A stretch of DNA of 64,000 nt from Acidobacteriota bacterium (GCA_020349885.1 CP070701.1:1666846-1730845); one strand, 5' to 3'. Numbered from the stretch's first letter, positions 33,848 through 42,303 are shown. Translations and numbers: made by a program. The notes: generated by a model not told the origin, from the sequence alone.

Positions 33848-33930
33848 CGGACGTCGGGTGTCGGATGACTGCCATCTGCTAGCGGCTTATCCGCCATCCG
33901 GATCTACCCTCCCGACATGGTCGGGGCAAG
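33848..33930 (+). repeat. Degenerate heptamer array plus GGGGCAAG palindrome
   Basis: Heptamers from 33848: CGGACGT, CGGGTGT, CGGATGA, CTGCCAT, CTGCTAG, CGGCTTA, TCCGCCA, TCCGGAT; six in a row begin with C(G/T)G. Seven bases later comes the palindrome CCCGACATGGTCGGGGCAAG (33911-33930), ending 11 bp before the ankyrin gene's ribosome-binding site. In the remainder of the 33636-33955 spacer I see only the pepA promoter and a weak GATAAT at 33797. Confidence 0.55.
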
Positions 33931-33955
33931 CATCGGAAAATAAGGAGTGCAACAA

Positions 33956-35356
33956 ATGATGAACATAAAACCTTTACTTAAGATGGTTCTGTTGTTGATC
34001 CCCTTGCTTTTCGCGCAGACGGCCTACGGTGGTATCAATGAAAAACTGCTCGAAGCGGCGAAGATCGGCGATACCGCCGAAGTGGAACGATTGCTTGAAC
34101 AAGGCGCGGACGTGAACGCGAAGGACGAAGACAGCCAGGCCGCCCTGATGATTGCGGCAATGGAGGGCTACACCGAGACGGTAAAGACCCTAGTAGATGC
34201 GGGAGCGGACGTGAACGCGAAGGACAAGAATGGCTGGACCGCCCTGATGATTGCGGCAATGGAGGGCTACGCCGAGATGGTAAAGACCCTGATGGATGCG
34301 GGAGCGGACGTGAACGCGAAGGACAAGAATGGCTGGACCGCCCTGATGGGTGCGGCAGTGACAGGCTTCACCGGGGTTGCGAGGGACTTGATTAACGCGG
34401 GCGCGGACGTGAACGCGAAAGAATACGAACACGGCTCGACCGCCCTGATGATGGTGGAATCTTCGGGCCGCACCGCGATTGTGGTGCTTCTCGAACATGC
34501 TGATACTAATTTAAAACTGCTCGGAGCGGCGAAGGCCGGCGGTACCACCGACGTGGAACGATTGCTTGCACAGGGAGCGGACGTGAACACGAAGGACAAA
34601 GACGGCCAGACCGCCCTGATGATTGCGGCAAAAGGGGGCCACGCCGAGAAGGTAAGGGTCCTGATGGATGCGGGAGCGGACGTAAACGTGAAGGACAAGA
34701 ATGGCTGGACCGCCCTGATGATTGCGGCAAAAGGGGGCCACGCCGAGATTGCGAAGGCCTTGATTGACGCGGGAGCGGACGTGAACGCGAAAGAATACGA
34801 ATACGGCTCGACCGTCCTGATGATGGCTGAATCTTCGGGCCACACCGCGATTGTGGGGCTTCTCAAACATGCTGATATTAATTCAAAACTGCTCGGAGCG
34901 GCAAAGGCCGGCGGTACCACCGAAGTGGAACGATTGCTTGAACAAGGCGCGGACGTGAACGCGAAGGACAAAGACGGCCAGACCGCCTTGATGATTGCGG
35001 TACAGGAGAACCGCACCGAGACGGTGAAGACCCTAATGGATGCGGGAGCGGACGTGAGCGTGAAGGACGGATTCGGCCGGACCGCCCTGATGTGGGCGGC
35101 ATGGATGGGCCGCGCCGATATGGTGAAAACCTTGCTGGGGGCGGGAGCGGACGTGAACGTGAGGGACGGATTCGGCCGGACCGCCCTGATGTGGGCGGCA
35201 TGGATGGGCCACGCCGATATAGTGAAAGCCTTGCTGGGGGCGGGCGCGGACGTGAACGCGAAGGATAAATGGAGCCGGACCGCCCTGATGGCTGCGACAC
35301 AGAAAGGCCACACCGAGGTTGTGGAGATTCTCAAGCAGGCCGTGGCAGAGGAGTGA
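33956..35356 (+). CDS. Secreted ankyrin-repeat protein with three tandem modules
   Basis: 466 residues with a signal peptide (LLKMVLLLIPLLFAQTAYG, cleavage near 25). The start at 33956 follows the ribosome-binding site AAGGAG by 8 nt. About a dozen ankyrin repeats of the form GxTALMIAAxxGxxExVKxLxDAGADVNAKD follow. They are grouped in three modules beginning near residues 30, 188 and 324, each opening with KLLxAAKxGxTxxVERLLxQGADVN. Modules 1 and 2 end with a short EYExGSTxLMM...SSGxTAIVxLLxHAD repeat. This shows duplication of whole modules, not only single repeats. Related to the ankyrin lipoprotein at 15445-16245. Binding partner unknown. Confidence 0.9.
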   Translation: MMNIKPLLKMVLLLIPLLFAQTAYGGINEKLLEAAKIGDTAEVERLLEQGADVNAKDEDSQAALMIAAMEGYTETVKTLVDAGADVNAKDKNGWTALMIAAMEGYAEMVKTLMDAGADVNAKDKNGWTALMGAAVTGFTGVARDLINAGADVNAKEYEHGSTALMMVESSGRTAIVVLLEHADTNLKLLGAAKAGGTTDVERLLAQGADVNTKDKDGQTALMIAAKGGHAEKVRVLMDAGADVNVKDKNGWTALMIAAKGGHAEIAKALIDAGADVNAKEYEYGSTVLMMAESSGHTAIVGLLKHADINSKLLGAAKAGGTTEVERLLEQGADVNAKDKDGQTALMIAVQENRTETVKTLMDAGADVSVKDGFGRTALMWAAWMGRADMVKTLLGAGADVNVRDGFGRTALMWAAWMGHADIVKALLGAGADVNAKDKWSRTALMAATQKGHTEVVEILKQAVAEE

Positions 35357-35379
35357 CGGGGAGGCCGGCGGGTTTCCAG

Positions 35380-35412
35380 CAGGGGCGCCCCTGTGCGGGT
35401 GCCCTGTTTTTT
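35380..35412 (+). terminator. Probable terminator after the ankyrin gene
   Basis: CAGGGGC from 35380 can pair with GCCCTG at 35401-35406 (one bulge), directly followed by TTTTTT (35407-35412). A perfect 14-bp palindrome CAGGGGCGCCCCTG overlaps the 5' arm. Confidence 0.55.
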
Positions 35413-35470
35413 CGGGGGTGAATTCGGGCGGTTGCGCAAGGCCGCCCCACCGGTGAAAATCCGCCGAAGT

Positions 35471-35487
35471 CCCGACATGGGCAAGCC
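35471..35487 (+). repeat. Partial GGGGCAAG-type palindrome
   Basis: CCCGACATGGGCAAGCC matches the element at 33911 with an internal loss (CCCGACAT then GGGCAAG). It lies between the ankyrin terminator and the pheT promoter. Confidence 0.4.
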
Positions 35488-35527
35488 TGCCCGAGTCGTG
35501 TCCGCTTTCGGCAGCCCCGGCTTTTTG

Positions 35528-35536
35528 TGCTATCCT
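35528..35536 (+). promoter_or_regulatory. Extended -10 element of pheT
   Basis: TGCTATCCT; hexamer at 35531-35536, 33 bases before the pheT ATG. It matches the TGCTAYNNT pattern seen before rluB, nuoA and the nucleoside kinase gene. No tRNA-like or T-box structure was seen. Confidence 0.4.
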
Positions 35537-35569
35537 ACACGGCTTCGAGAATCACCGGAGCGATGACCG

Positions 35570-37648
35570 ATGCGCTTTAGCTACAACTGGCTTCGAGAGT
35601 ACGTCGAGATTTCCGCGACGCCGCCCGCCCTCGGAGAGGCGCTCACCATGCTGGGCTTTCCTCTCGACGGGCTGGAGGCGGACGGCGGGGACGCGCTCCT
35701 CGATGTGGACATCACGACGAACCGCCCCGACGTGATGAACCACGTGGGGCTCGCGCGGGAGATCGCCGCGAAGTACGCGCTTTCGCTCAAGGCGCCGTCG
35801 CCGCGCTCTTTCAAGCCGAAGGATAATGTTTCGGTCACCGTTGAGGCCCCCGATTTGTGCCCGCGCTACTCGGCGCGCCTTGTGCGCGGCCTGCGGAACG
35901 CTCCCGCTCCCGCGTGGATGCGCGAGCGGCTCGAGCGGGCCGGGATGCGCCCCATCAACGGCGTCGTGGACGTGACCAATTACGTCCTGTTCGAGCTGGG
36001 TCAACCGCTTCACGCCTTCGATTTTTCCCGCCTGCGCGAGGGGCGCGTCGTCGTCCGCCGGGCGCGCGAGGGCGAAGCGATGGCTATGCTCGACGGGCAG
36101 GAGCGGAAATTCTCCTCTTCGGCGCTCGTCATCGCCGACGCGAAAGCCCCCGTGGCACTTGCGGGGGTGATGGGGGGAGCGGAGTCGGAAGTCGGGGCGG
36201 CGACGACGGACGTCCTTCTCGAAAGCGCCCATTTCGATCCGCTCTCCGTCTGCCGCACTGCGAGGACGCTCGGCCTCAAAACCGAAGCCTCGCTCCGCTT
36301 CGAGCGCGGTGCCGACTTTGGCATCACGATGCACGCGCTAGACCGGACCTGCGAGCTTCTTCTGGAAAACTTCGGCGGCGAAGTGGTCGGCGAGGCCGAC
36401 GTCGTCGCAAAATCCCTTTCCGCGCGGGAGGTTTCCTTGCGTTGCGAGCGCTTGAAGGCGTTCCTCGGGTCCGCCCCGGGCCTTGAGCGCAGGTGGGTGG
36501 GGGAATTGTTCGGGAGGCTCGGATTCGAGGTGCTCGAAGAAAAAGACGACGTGATGCACCTGCGCGTTCCGACGTTCCGGAGCGACGTGGAGCGGGAAGA
36601 AGATCTCTTCGAGGAGGTGGCGCGGCACTACGGCTACGACCGCATTGCACCCGAGCTTCCCGCCCTCGCCGAGCCCGGCGCCGGCGTTCTCCGCGAGGAG
36701 AAGCTGGAGCGCGCCGCCCGGCAGGCCGTGGTCGAGGCCGGTTACCAGGAAGTCGTGAGCTACAGCATGGTGGACGCGAAGAGGGAAGAGCTTCTTGGAA
36801 GTGATTCCCGAGACCTCGTGTCTCTCGCCAATCCGCTTTCGGAAGAAATCGCCGTTCTGCGCCGAAGCCTCTACCAGGGGCTCCTCGATTCGCTTGCGCG
36901 GAATCTCAACCGGGGGGCGCGCGACGTGCGGCTGTTCGAGATGGGCGCGACGTTCTCCTTGCCGAAGAGCAGCGACGACCTGGCCGACGAGTCGCCGGCG
37001 CTTGCGGCGGTGGCCTGCGGCGCAAGCGCCCCCCGGCAGTGGCGCCGCGAGCCTGAAGAGATAGATTTCTACGACGTTCGGGCCGTGGTCGAGCGCCTCT
37101 TCGAGCGTCTGCGCCTCTCCCCCGCGGTCGGGTTTCGCCGGGCCTCCCACCCCCTTTACCACCCGCATCGCTGCGCCGAGATTTTTCTCTCCTCCGCGCC
37201 GGAGGGATCTGGAGAGGAGCGGGTGGGCGAGTGCGGCGAGCTCGCCTCGCGCGTGACGCGGGCGTGGGACATCGAAGTTCCCGTGTACGCCTTTCATGTG
37301 GCGCTTGCGCGCGTGTGGGAGCGGGCGTGGCCTTCCGTCGTGTTCGCTCCCGTGTCGAGGCTCAATCCGCTCCGGCGCGACATGTCGTTCCTGGCGGACG
37401 CCGCGTTGCCTTTCGCCCGCGTGGATGCTATGCTGAAGTCTACGCGCTGGCCGGACGTGCGGCGCATTGACGTGGTGGATGTTTATGAAGGATCGAGTCT
37501 TCCGAAAGGCAGGAGAAGCCTTACGCTTGAGGTGGAGTTCCAGCCGGAGGCGAGAACCCTGAGCGAGGCGGACGTCGCGGGCGTGATGCGCCGCATCGCG
37601 GAGGCTCTTGAGAAAGAGCTGGGGCTCGAATTGCGGGGAATGCTGTGA
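35570..37648 (+). CDS. pheT: Phenylalanine-tRNA ligase beta subunit, short form
   Basis: 692 residues against about 800 in most bacteria. The N-terminus MRFSYNWLREYVEI leads directly to DVDITTNRPDVMNHVGLARE, so the OB-fold tRNA-binding (EMAP-like) insert of about 110 residues is absent. B3/B4 editing (RPINGVVDVTNYVLFELGQP), B5, the catalytic-core-like domain, and the C-terminal FDX-ACB anticodon domain (SRLNPLRRDMSF) are all present. It forms the alpha2beta2 PheRS with PheS, which is not next door (unusual, since pheS-pheT are normally adjacent). Its stop overlaps the GTG of the next small gene. Confidence 0.93.
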   Translation: MRFSYNWLREYVEISATPPALGEALTMLGFPLDGLEADGGDALLDVDITTNRPDVMNHVGLAREIAAKYALSLKAPSPRSFKPKDNVSVTVEAPDLCPRYSARLVRGLRNAPAPAWMRERLERAGMRPINGVVDVTNYVLFELGQPLHAFDFSRLREGRVVVRRAREGEAMAMLDGQERKFSSSALVIADAKAPVALAGVMGGAESEVGAATTDVLLESAHFDPLSVCRTARTLGLKTEASLRFERGADFGITMHALDRTCELLLENFGGEVVGEADVVAKSLSAREVSLRCERLKAFLGSAPGLERRWVGELFGRLGFEVLEEKDDVMHLRVPTFRSDVEREEDLFEEVARHYGYDRIAPELPALAEPGAGVLREEKLERAARQAVVEAGYQEVVSYSMVDAKREELLGSDSRDLVSLANPLSEEIAVLRRSLYQGLLDSLARNLNRGARDVRLFEMGATFSLPKSSDDLADESPALAAVACGASAPRQWRREPEEIDFYDVRAVVERLFERLRLSPAVGFRRASHPLYHPHRCAEIFLSSAPEGSGEERVGECGELASRVTRAWDIEVPVYAFHVALARVWERAWPSVVFAPVSRLNPLRRDMSFLADAALPFARVDAMLKSTRWPDVRRIDVVDVYEGSSLPKGRRSLTLEVEFQPEARTLSEADVAGVMRRIAEALEKELGLELRGML

Positions 37649-37884
37649 ATGTAAGCGAAGCCATAGAGCAGCTTGAGGCGAAGGCCCGCGAGGTGGCCGG
37701 GCGGGCGCGCGCCCTGCGAGAGGAAAACGCTCGCGTCATTGAGGAGAACCGCCTCCTGCGCGGGCGCATGGAGGAAACCGAAGCGGGCGGCGTGGACCGG
37801 AAGGCCGTGGCGGAGCGCATTGAGCGGTGCGTGCAGATTTTGGAGCAGGCGCTTGCCGAGGAGGGGGCGAACACCCCGGAGTAG
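37645..37884 (+). CDS. Small coiled-coil protein
   Basis: 79 residues, GTG start overlapping the pheT stop (GTGA). The sequence is one long amphipathic helix with heptads (EAIEQLEAKAREVAGRARAL, then ENARVIEENRLLRGRM). Its position between pheT and zapA matches short coiled-coil proteins, sometimes called ZapB-like or cell-division coiled coils, in other genomes. A partner role with ZapA at the division ring is plausible but inferred. zapA starts 3 bp later. Confidence 0.7.
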   Translation: MNVSEAIEQLEAKAREVAGRARALREENARVIEENRLLRGRMEETEAGGVDRKAVAERIERCVQILEQALAEEGANTPE

Positions 37885-37887
37885 CCC

Positions 37888-38184
37888 ATGCCAGAGGGAC
37901 GCTTGGTGACGGTCGAGATTTTTGGACAGACGTACCGGCTGCGCGGCGTGCATGACGCCGAGGCGCTCGAGCGCCTTGCTTCTTACGTGGACGGTAAGAT
38001 GAACGCCGTCGCCGACCAGATGCAGGTTAGCGACACGATTAAAATTGCCATTTTGGCTGCTTTGAACATTGCGGACGAATACTTTCAGGCGCTTGAGCGT
38101 TCCGGCGAACCGCAGGACGCCCAAGCCGTCGAGGAAAAAATCGAGGAAATTAACCACATTTTGGATTCTTGTCTGGAAGAATAG
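37888..38184 (+). CDS. zapA: Cell division protein ZapA
   Basis: 98 residues. ZapA bundles FtsZ filaments. Family features: N-terminal beta strand VTVEIFGQTYRLRG, the helix with LERLASYVDGKMNAVADQ, then KIAILAALNIADEYF and a C-terminal coiled coil (VEEKIEEINHIL). It lies downstream of pheT and the small coiled-coil gene and upstream of rny, a gene order seen in several bacterial phyla. Confidence 0.9.
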   Translation: MPEGRLVTVEIFGQTYRLRGVHDAEALERLASYVDGKMNAVADQMQVSDTIKIAILAALNIADEYFQALERSGEPQDAQAVEEKIEEINHILDSCLEE

Positions 38185-38378
38185 CTGTGAGACATCTGGA
38201 TTTTCTCCGACGCCGTCCCGAGGCTTTGGGACGAATCGGCCGCCTTTCCTGAATTCTTTCCTCTGAAAGTTTCCCGTCCGCCTTGTCCCGCAGAGCGAGG
38301 ATCCTCGATCCCGCCTTGGCGGGATCGGGACTCGTGCAAGCGAGCCGTAGCGCTGTCAACAAGGAAAAGGGTGTTGCG
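38185..38378 (+). other. zapA-rny spacer, hairpin-rich; possible 6S RNA site
   Basis: 194 bp with no coding signal. Visible hairpins: CGTCCC..GGGACG near 38214-38233, a near-perfect one at 38304-38323 (GATCCCGC/GCGGGATC), and CTCG..CGAG near 38331-38344. Many bacteria encode 6S RNA (ssrS) right after zapA, but I could not build the long closing stem with a central bubble, so I do not call the RNA. Confidence 0.3.
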
Positions 38379-39977
38379 ATGGCGGAAGCATTTATAGTCG
38401 GTGCGGGCTTTGCGGTGTTGCTCGCCGCGGCCTATCTGGGCGTGTGGTATGTGCGCCGCTGGCTCAGGGAGCGCGACGCGCTGGCCCGCGATCGCCGCCT
38501 CATGGAAGAGGAGCGCCGCCGCTCCATGGAGGAAGGACAAGCTTTCCTGGCGAGGATGGAGGAAGAGGGGAAGGCGGCGCTTCAGCAGGCGCGCGAGCGC
38601 ATGCTCGAAGACATCCGGCAGCGCCGCGATAAGCTCTTCGCGAAGGAGAAAGCCCTCGCGCGCCGGGAGAAGGACCTGCGGCTTCGCGCCCAGTTCGTGG
38701 CGCAGAAAGAGGCGGCGCTTCAGAATCAGGAGGAGACTCTCTCGGCGCGCCAGGATGCCCTGGGGGCGCGCGAGGCGGCCCAGGGTGCGAAGTCGGAGAA
38801 ACTGCGCGCCCGTCTTGAGCAGGCCGCGGGGCTTGGCGCCAAGCAGGCGCACCAGGAGCTTCTTCGGCATATGGAGCGCGACGCGCGCCGAACCCTGGAC
38901 GAGGTCCTTGAGCGGTGGGGGAGCGAGGTGCGCGCCGAAGCGCGCTCCCGCGCGCGCGAAATCATTGCTTCAGCACTGGCCCAGGAAGCACCCGAAGCAG
39001 CGGTGTACCATGCGACGCTCACGTTGCCTCTTCCGAACGAGGAGATGAAGGCGAGGATCGTCGGCCGCGACGGGCGGAACGTCCGCACCTTTGAGAGACT
39101 GACGGGCGTCGAGGTGTTTGTTAACGACCTTCCGCACGCCCCTCCGACGCCGGGTCCGGCCGTCATGCTCTCATGCTATCATCCGCGGCGCCGCGCCGTG
39201 GCGCAACGCGCCATGGAGCGCCTCATCGAGAGCAGCCGAATCTATCCGACTAGCATTGAAGAGGCGGTTGAGGAAGCCCGCCGCGCCGTCGAGGAGGGCG
39301 TGGAGGAGGACGGAAAGGTGTTCGCCGAAAGACTCGGCGTGGACGACGTGCCTTCCGAGGCGCTACGGCTACTCGGGGAACTTCGGTTTTACCTCGAGCA
39401 CGGCTGCGACCTGGCGTCTCACACGTGGGACGTGACACGCCTGGCCTCCCGCATGGCGACGGAGCTGGGTGCAGACGCCTCCTTCGCGCGGCGGGTCGCA
39501 CTCCTTCACGACATCGGCAAGGTGTCGGGCGAGCGGACGCTGCGAGGCACGGCCGCGGAGCGGGCCGTGGAGGTGCTGCGGCGCTGCGGCGAGCCGGAAA
39601 GAATTCAGCGGGCCGTCGCGAACGTGCTGGACCGCGACGCGCCTCTCCTGGGCGTGGAGGAAGCGGTGGTCCGGACGGCGCATGGGCTCGTCGAGGGACG
39701 CCCCGGGGCGACCGACGACGCTCTGCAAAAGTGCTTTGAGCGCATGCAGGCCATGGAGGCCGCCGCGCGGGAAGTCGCCGGCAAGGGCGTCGAGGCCTTT
39801 GCCTTCCGCACCGGCCACGAGATACATCTTTTCGTGGCCCCGAAGCGTCTCAGCGATGCTCACCTGCCCGTACTCGCGAACACGGTCGCCCGGACTCTCG
39901 GCGAGCAGTTCCCCGATTTCCGCCCCATCCGCGTAAGCGCATTCCGCGAGGTGCGCGCCGCAAGCGCGGCGTTGTGA
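38379..39977 (+). CDS. rny: Ribonuclease Y with partly degenerate HD domain
   Basis: 532 residues. N-terminal membrane helix (AGFAVLLAAAYLGVWYV), a long coiled coil (to about 210), KH domain (EEMKARIVGRDGRNVRTFER) and HD domain. RNase Y starts mRNA decay at the membrane. First-half HD ligands are kept (His348 in ASHTWDV; His377-Asp378 in LLHDIGK). The later ones appear lost: where RNase Y has GSHxxIG this protein has GTAAERA, the HHG motif reads NVLD (415-418), and the Asp before RPGA is replaced (TAHGLVEGRPGA). Activity may be altered. The KH and C-terminal strands (FAFRTGHEIHLFV) are normal. fmt follows. Confidence 0.88.
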   Translation: MAEAFIVGAGFAVLLAAAYLGVWYVRRWLRERDALARDRRLMEEERRRSMEEGQAFLARMEEEGKAALQQARERMLEDIRQRRDKLFAKEKALARREKDLRLRAQFVAQKEAALQNQEETLSARQDALGAREAAQGAKSEKLRARLEQAAGLGAKQAHQELLRHMERDARRTLDEVLERWGSEVRAEARSRAREIIASALAQEAPEAAVYHATLTLPLPNEEMKARIVGRDGRNVRTFERLTGVEVFVNDLPHAPPTPGPAVMLSCYHPRRRAVAQRAMERLIESSRIYPTSIEEAVEEARRAVEEGVEEDGKVFAERLGVDDVPSEALRLLGELRFYLEHGCDLASHTWDVTRLASRMATELGADASFARRVALLHDIGKVSGERTLRGTAAERAVEVLRRCGEPERIQRAVANVLDRDAPLLGVEEAVVRTAHGLVEGRPGATDDALQKCFERMQAMEAAAREVAGKGVEAFAFRTGHEIHLFVAPKRLSDAHLPVLANTVARTLGEQFPDFRPIRVSAFREVRAASAAL

Positions 39978-40000
39978 AGCACGGAAAAACTCAGGTGGCG

Positions 40001-40945
40001 ATGAAGCTGGTCTTTTTCGGCACACCCGAATTTGCCGTCCCCTCGCTTCGAGCCCTGCTCGAAAGCGGCCATGCGGTCGTCCGGGTCATCACGCAGCCCG
40101 ACGAGCCGAAGGGGCGGGGGCGCAGGCTCGCGCCGCCGCCCGTCAAGGTAGCGGCGCAGGAGGCGGGCGTTCCCGTGCTCCAGCCAGCGGGGCTGGATGA
40201 ATCCCTTCTGCCGGGGCAGGTCGACGCCGCCGTGGTGGTCGCGTACGGAAAGATTATTCCCGAGTCACTTCTGAAAATCCCGCGGCGGGGCTTCGTCAAC
40301 GTCCACGCCTCGCTCCTGCCCAAGTACCGGGGCGCCGCGCCCGTCTCCTGGGCGATTCGCAACGGGGAATCCGTCACGGGCGTCACCACGATGCGGATGG
40401 CGAAAAGTCTCGATACCGGCGACATCCTCCTTCAAAAGGAGTGCGAGATCTCTCCCCGCGAAACGGCGGGGGAGCTTCACGACCGCCTGGCGGAGACGGG
40501 AGCGGGGCTTCTCGTGGAAACGCTTCGGCAGTGGGAGGCGGGCGCGCTCGCGCCCAAGCCGCAGGACGACTCGCAGGCCACCTATGCCCCTAAGCTCACG
40601 AAGCGGGACGGCCTCGTGCCGTGGGACCGAAGCGCCCGCGCGGTGGACTGCCACGTGCGCGCCATGACGCCCTGGCCGGGCGCTTTCGGCTATCTCGAAG
40701 GCCGCATCGTCAAAATTTTACGCGGTCTGCCCGCCGAGCGTGCGATAGAGGAAGCGTCGGGGCCGTCCGCGGCGGGCGAAATTCTCGCCCTCGAGGCCGA
40801 CGACCTTCTCGTCCGTTGCGGCGAGGGCGCATACCGGGTGGAGCAGATACAGCCCGAGGGGCGCAGGGCGATGTCGGGGCGCGAATTTCTCGCTGGCCGC
40901 CCGAAAGTCATAGGCCAGCGCTTTGAGGGAAAAGCGCCTTCGTAA
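40001..40945 (+). CDS. fmt: Methionyl-tRNA formyltransferase
   Basis: 314 residues. Formylates initiator Met-tRNA with 10-formyl-THF. MKLVFFGTPEFAVPSL is the usual N-terminus, so the ATG at 40001 is chosen over a GTG at 39974 that overlaps the rny stop. HASLLPKYRGAAPVSWAI and LDTGDILLQ carry the active-site residues; the C-terminal tRNA-binding domain starts near 205. The convergent GT39-like gene ends 16 bp away. Confidence 0.96.
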   Translation: MKLVFFGTPEFAVPSLRALLESGHAVVRVITQPDEPKGRGRRLAPPPVKVAAQEAGVPVLQPAGLDESLLPGQVDAAVVVAYGKIIPESLLKIPRRGFVNVHASLLPKYRGAAPVSWAIRNGESVTGVTTMRMAKSLDTGDILLQKECEISPRETAGELHDRLAETGAGLLVETLRQWEAGALAPKPQDDSQATYAPKLTKRDGLVPWDRSARAVDCHVRAMTPWPGAFGYLEGRIVKILRGLPAERAIEEASGPSAAGEILALEADDLLVRCGEGAYRVEQIQPEGRRAMSGREFLAGRPKVIGQRFEGKAPS

Positions 40946-40960
40946 GGGGAGCGGGGCTCT

Positions 40961-42289
40961 CTAGGCCTTGGCGCGGTTTTTTCGGCCCGTCAGGGCGTAG
41001 GCCCATGCTGGGGCTCGACGCTCCCGGAGCTCGTGGAAGAAGCCGACGCTCAGGAGCATCACGAGCGGATACATGGTCGCGCCGTAGCGGAACTCGGTGT
41101 GGAAGGGGAAGTGCGCAAGGGCGTAGTACACGACGGGCACCCAGAGGGGGTGATACTTCGGGTCGCGCCAAGCGAGGGCGATGCATCCGACAGTGAGCGC
41201 AAAGAACGTCCAGCCGAAAAACGCGTTGAGCGCGAAGGGGTTGGCCACCCAGTCGCCCCAGTTGGCGAAAGGAGGCCGCCAGAGGAGAGGCGCTTCCTTG
41301 AAGCGCAGGCGAAGCCACTTGAGTGGGTTTCGGCGGATGCGCTCGAGCGCCATGTCCCGAAGCACGGCGCCGGGGTTGCGCCCCTCGAACTTCGCGTCGG
41401 GATCTTCGCAAACGAACTTTCTAAAGGCGTGGACGGCCGCACGGGCCCGCCGCCCTTCCCCGGGGCTGTCGTACGCCTCAGGCGGAAGAACATAGGTCAT
41501 GGCGCCACCGCGCATTTCCTCGGTCCACAGCCGTCCCTCCTCGCCCCAGGTTCCCACCCAGAGGGCCGCGCCCACGTTTCCCCGCGCGGCTGGCGTCCAT
41601 GCCCCTGCGCTCCAGGCGTTTCGCACCGTCCAGGGGACGACCACGGCGAGCCACCCGACGGCGAGCCACACCGGAAAGCGCCACTGGCGCTTTTCTATCC
41701 ACAGCCATGCGCCGATTGCGACGGGAAAAAGCAAGAACTCCAGACGCGCGTAGGCCAGAACGCCGCTCACAAGTCCGAGGGCGAGGCCGTGCTTCGGGCC
41801 TTTCCGCTTGCCTTGAAGCCACAGCCAGGCGAGAAGCGCCAAGAGGAACGCGGCGAACGTGTCCGGAATGAGGTAGCGCGCGTAGACCTGCGACGGCAGG
41901 AGGCAGGCGGCGAGGGCGAGGCTCGCGAGCGCGAGCGGCCGCGAGGCGAACAGCCGCCGCGCCATGGCGAACACCAGCGTGCAGGTTATCGCGTCGAGAA
42001 TGCCCTGGGCGATCCATACCGCTTTGGGCTGGCGTCCCGCCAGCGCGTAAACCGAGGCTATGAAAAAGGGGTACGAGGGTGGGCGGAAGAGGTTGGGGCG
42101 GTGGGGTGGCGCTTCGTCCATGGTGTAGCCCCGCCCGTTGGCCAGGTTCCATGCGACGGCCTCGTACACCACTGCGTCACCGCCGATGGGGGGCGGCGGG
42201 AGCGTGAGGGCGGGGACGAGCCGGAGCACGAGCCCCAGCGCGAGGACGAGCGCCACCAGTCTCTTGTCTCGCCGCGACCACGTTTTCAT
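40961..42289 (-). CDS. GT39/ArnT-like membrane glycosyltransferase
   Basis: 442 residues, about ten to twelve hydrophobic helices. The first periplasmic loop carries the acidic pair region PIGGDAVVYE, followed by RPPSYPFFIA, as in dolichyl/undecaprenyl-phosphate-sugar GT-C enzymes (PMT/ArnT). The C-terminal loop FPFHTEFRYGATMYPL is typical of the PMT_2 group. It probably transfers a sugar from a lipid carrier to a surface glycan or protein. Substrate unknown. A TATACT -10 lies 8 bases before the ATG. Confidence 0.75.
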   Translation of the reverse strand: MKTWSRRDKRLVALVLALGLVLRLVPALTLPPPPIGGDAVVYEAVAWNLANGRGYTMDEAPPHRPNLFRPPSYPFFIASVYALAGRQPKAVWIAQGILDAITCTLVFAMARRLFASRPLALASLALAACLLPSQVYARYLIPDTFAAFLLALLAWLWLQGKRKGPKHGLALGLVSGVLAYARLEFLLFPVAIGAWLWIEKRQWRFPVWLAVGWLAVVVPWTVRNAWSAGAWTPAARGNVGAALWVGTWGEEGRLWTEEMRGGAMTYVLPPEAYDSPGEGRRARAAVHAFRKFVCEDPDAKFEGRNPGAVLRDMALERIRRNPLKWLRLRFKEAPLLWRPPFANWGDWVANPFALNAFFGWTFFALTVGCIALAWRDPKYHPLWVPVVYYALAHFPFHTEFRYGATMYPLVMLLSVGFFHELRERRAPAWAYALTGRKNRAKA

Positions 42290-42297
42290 GAATGCTC

Positions 42298-42303
42298 AGT
42301 ATA
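42298..42303 (-). promoter_or_regulatory. -10 element of the GT39-like gene
   Basis: TATACT on the - strand, eight bases upstream of the ATG at 42289, so the message would be nearly leaderless. The stretch ACTGAGCATTCAT right after it also occurs at the pepA transcription start (33690-33678). Confidence 0.4.

Noticed and set aside
34100-35340. Regular about 99-bp repeats, CRISPR-like at first sight
   Set aside because: They are in-frame ankyrin codons; there are no unique spacers between short identical repeats.
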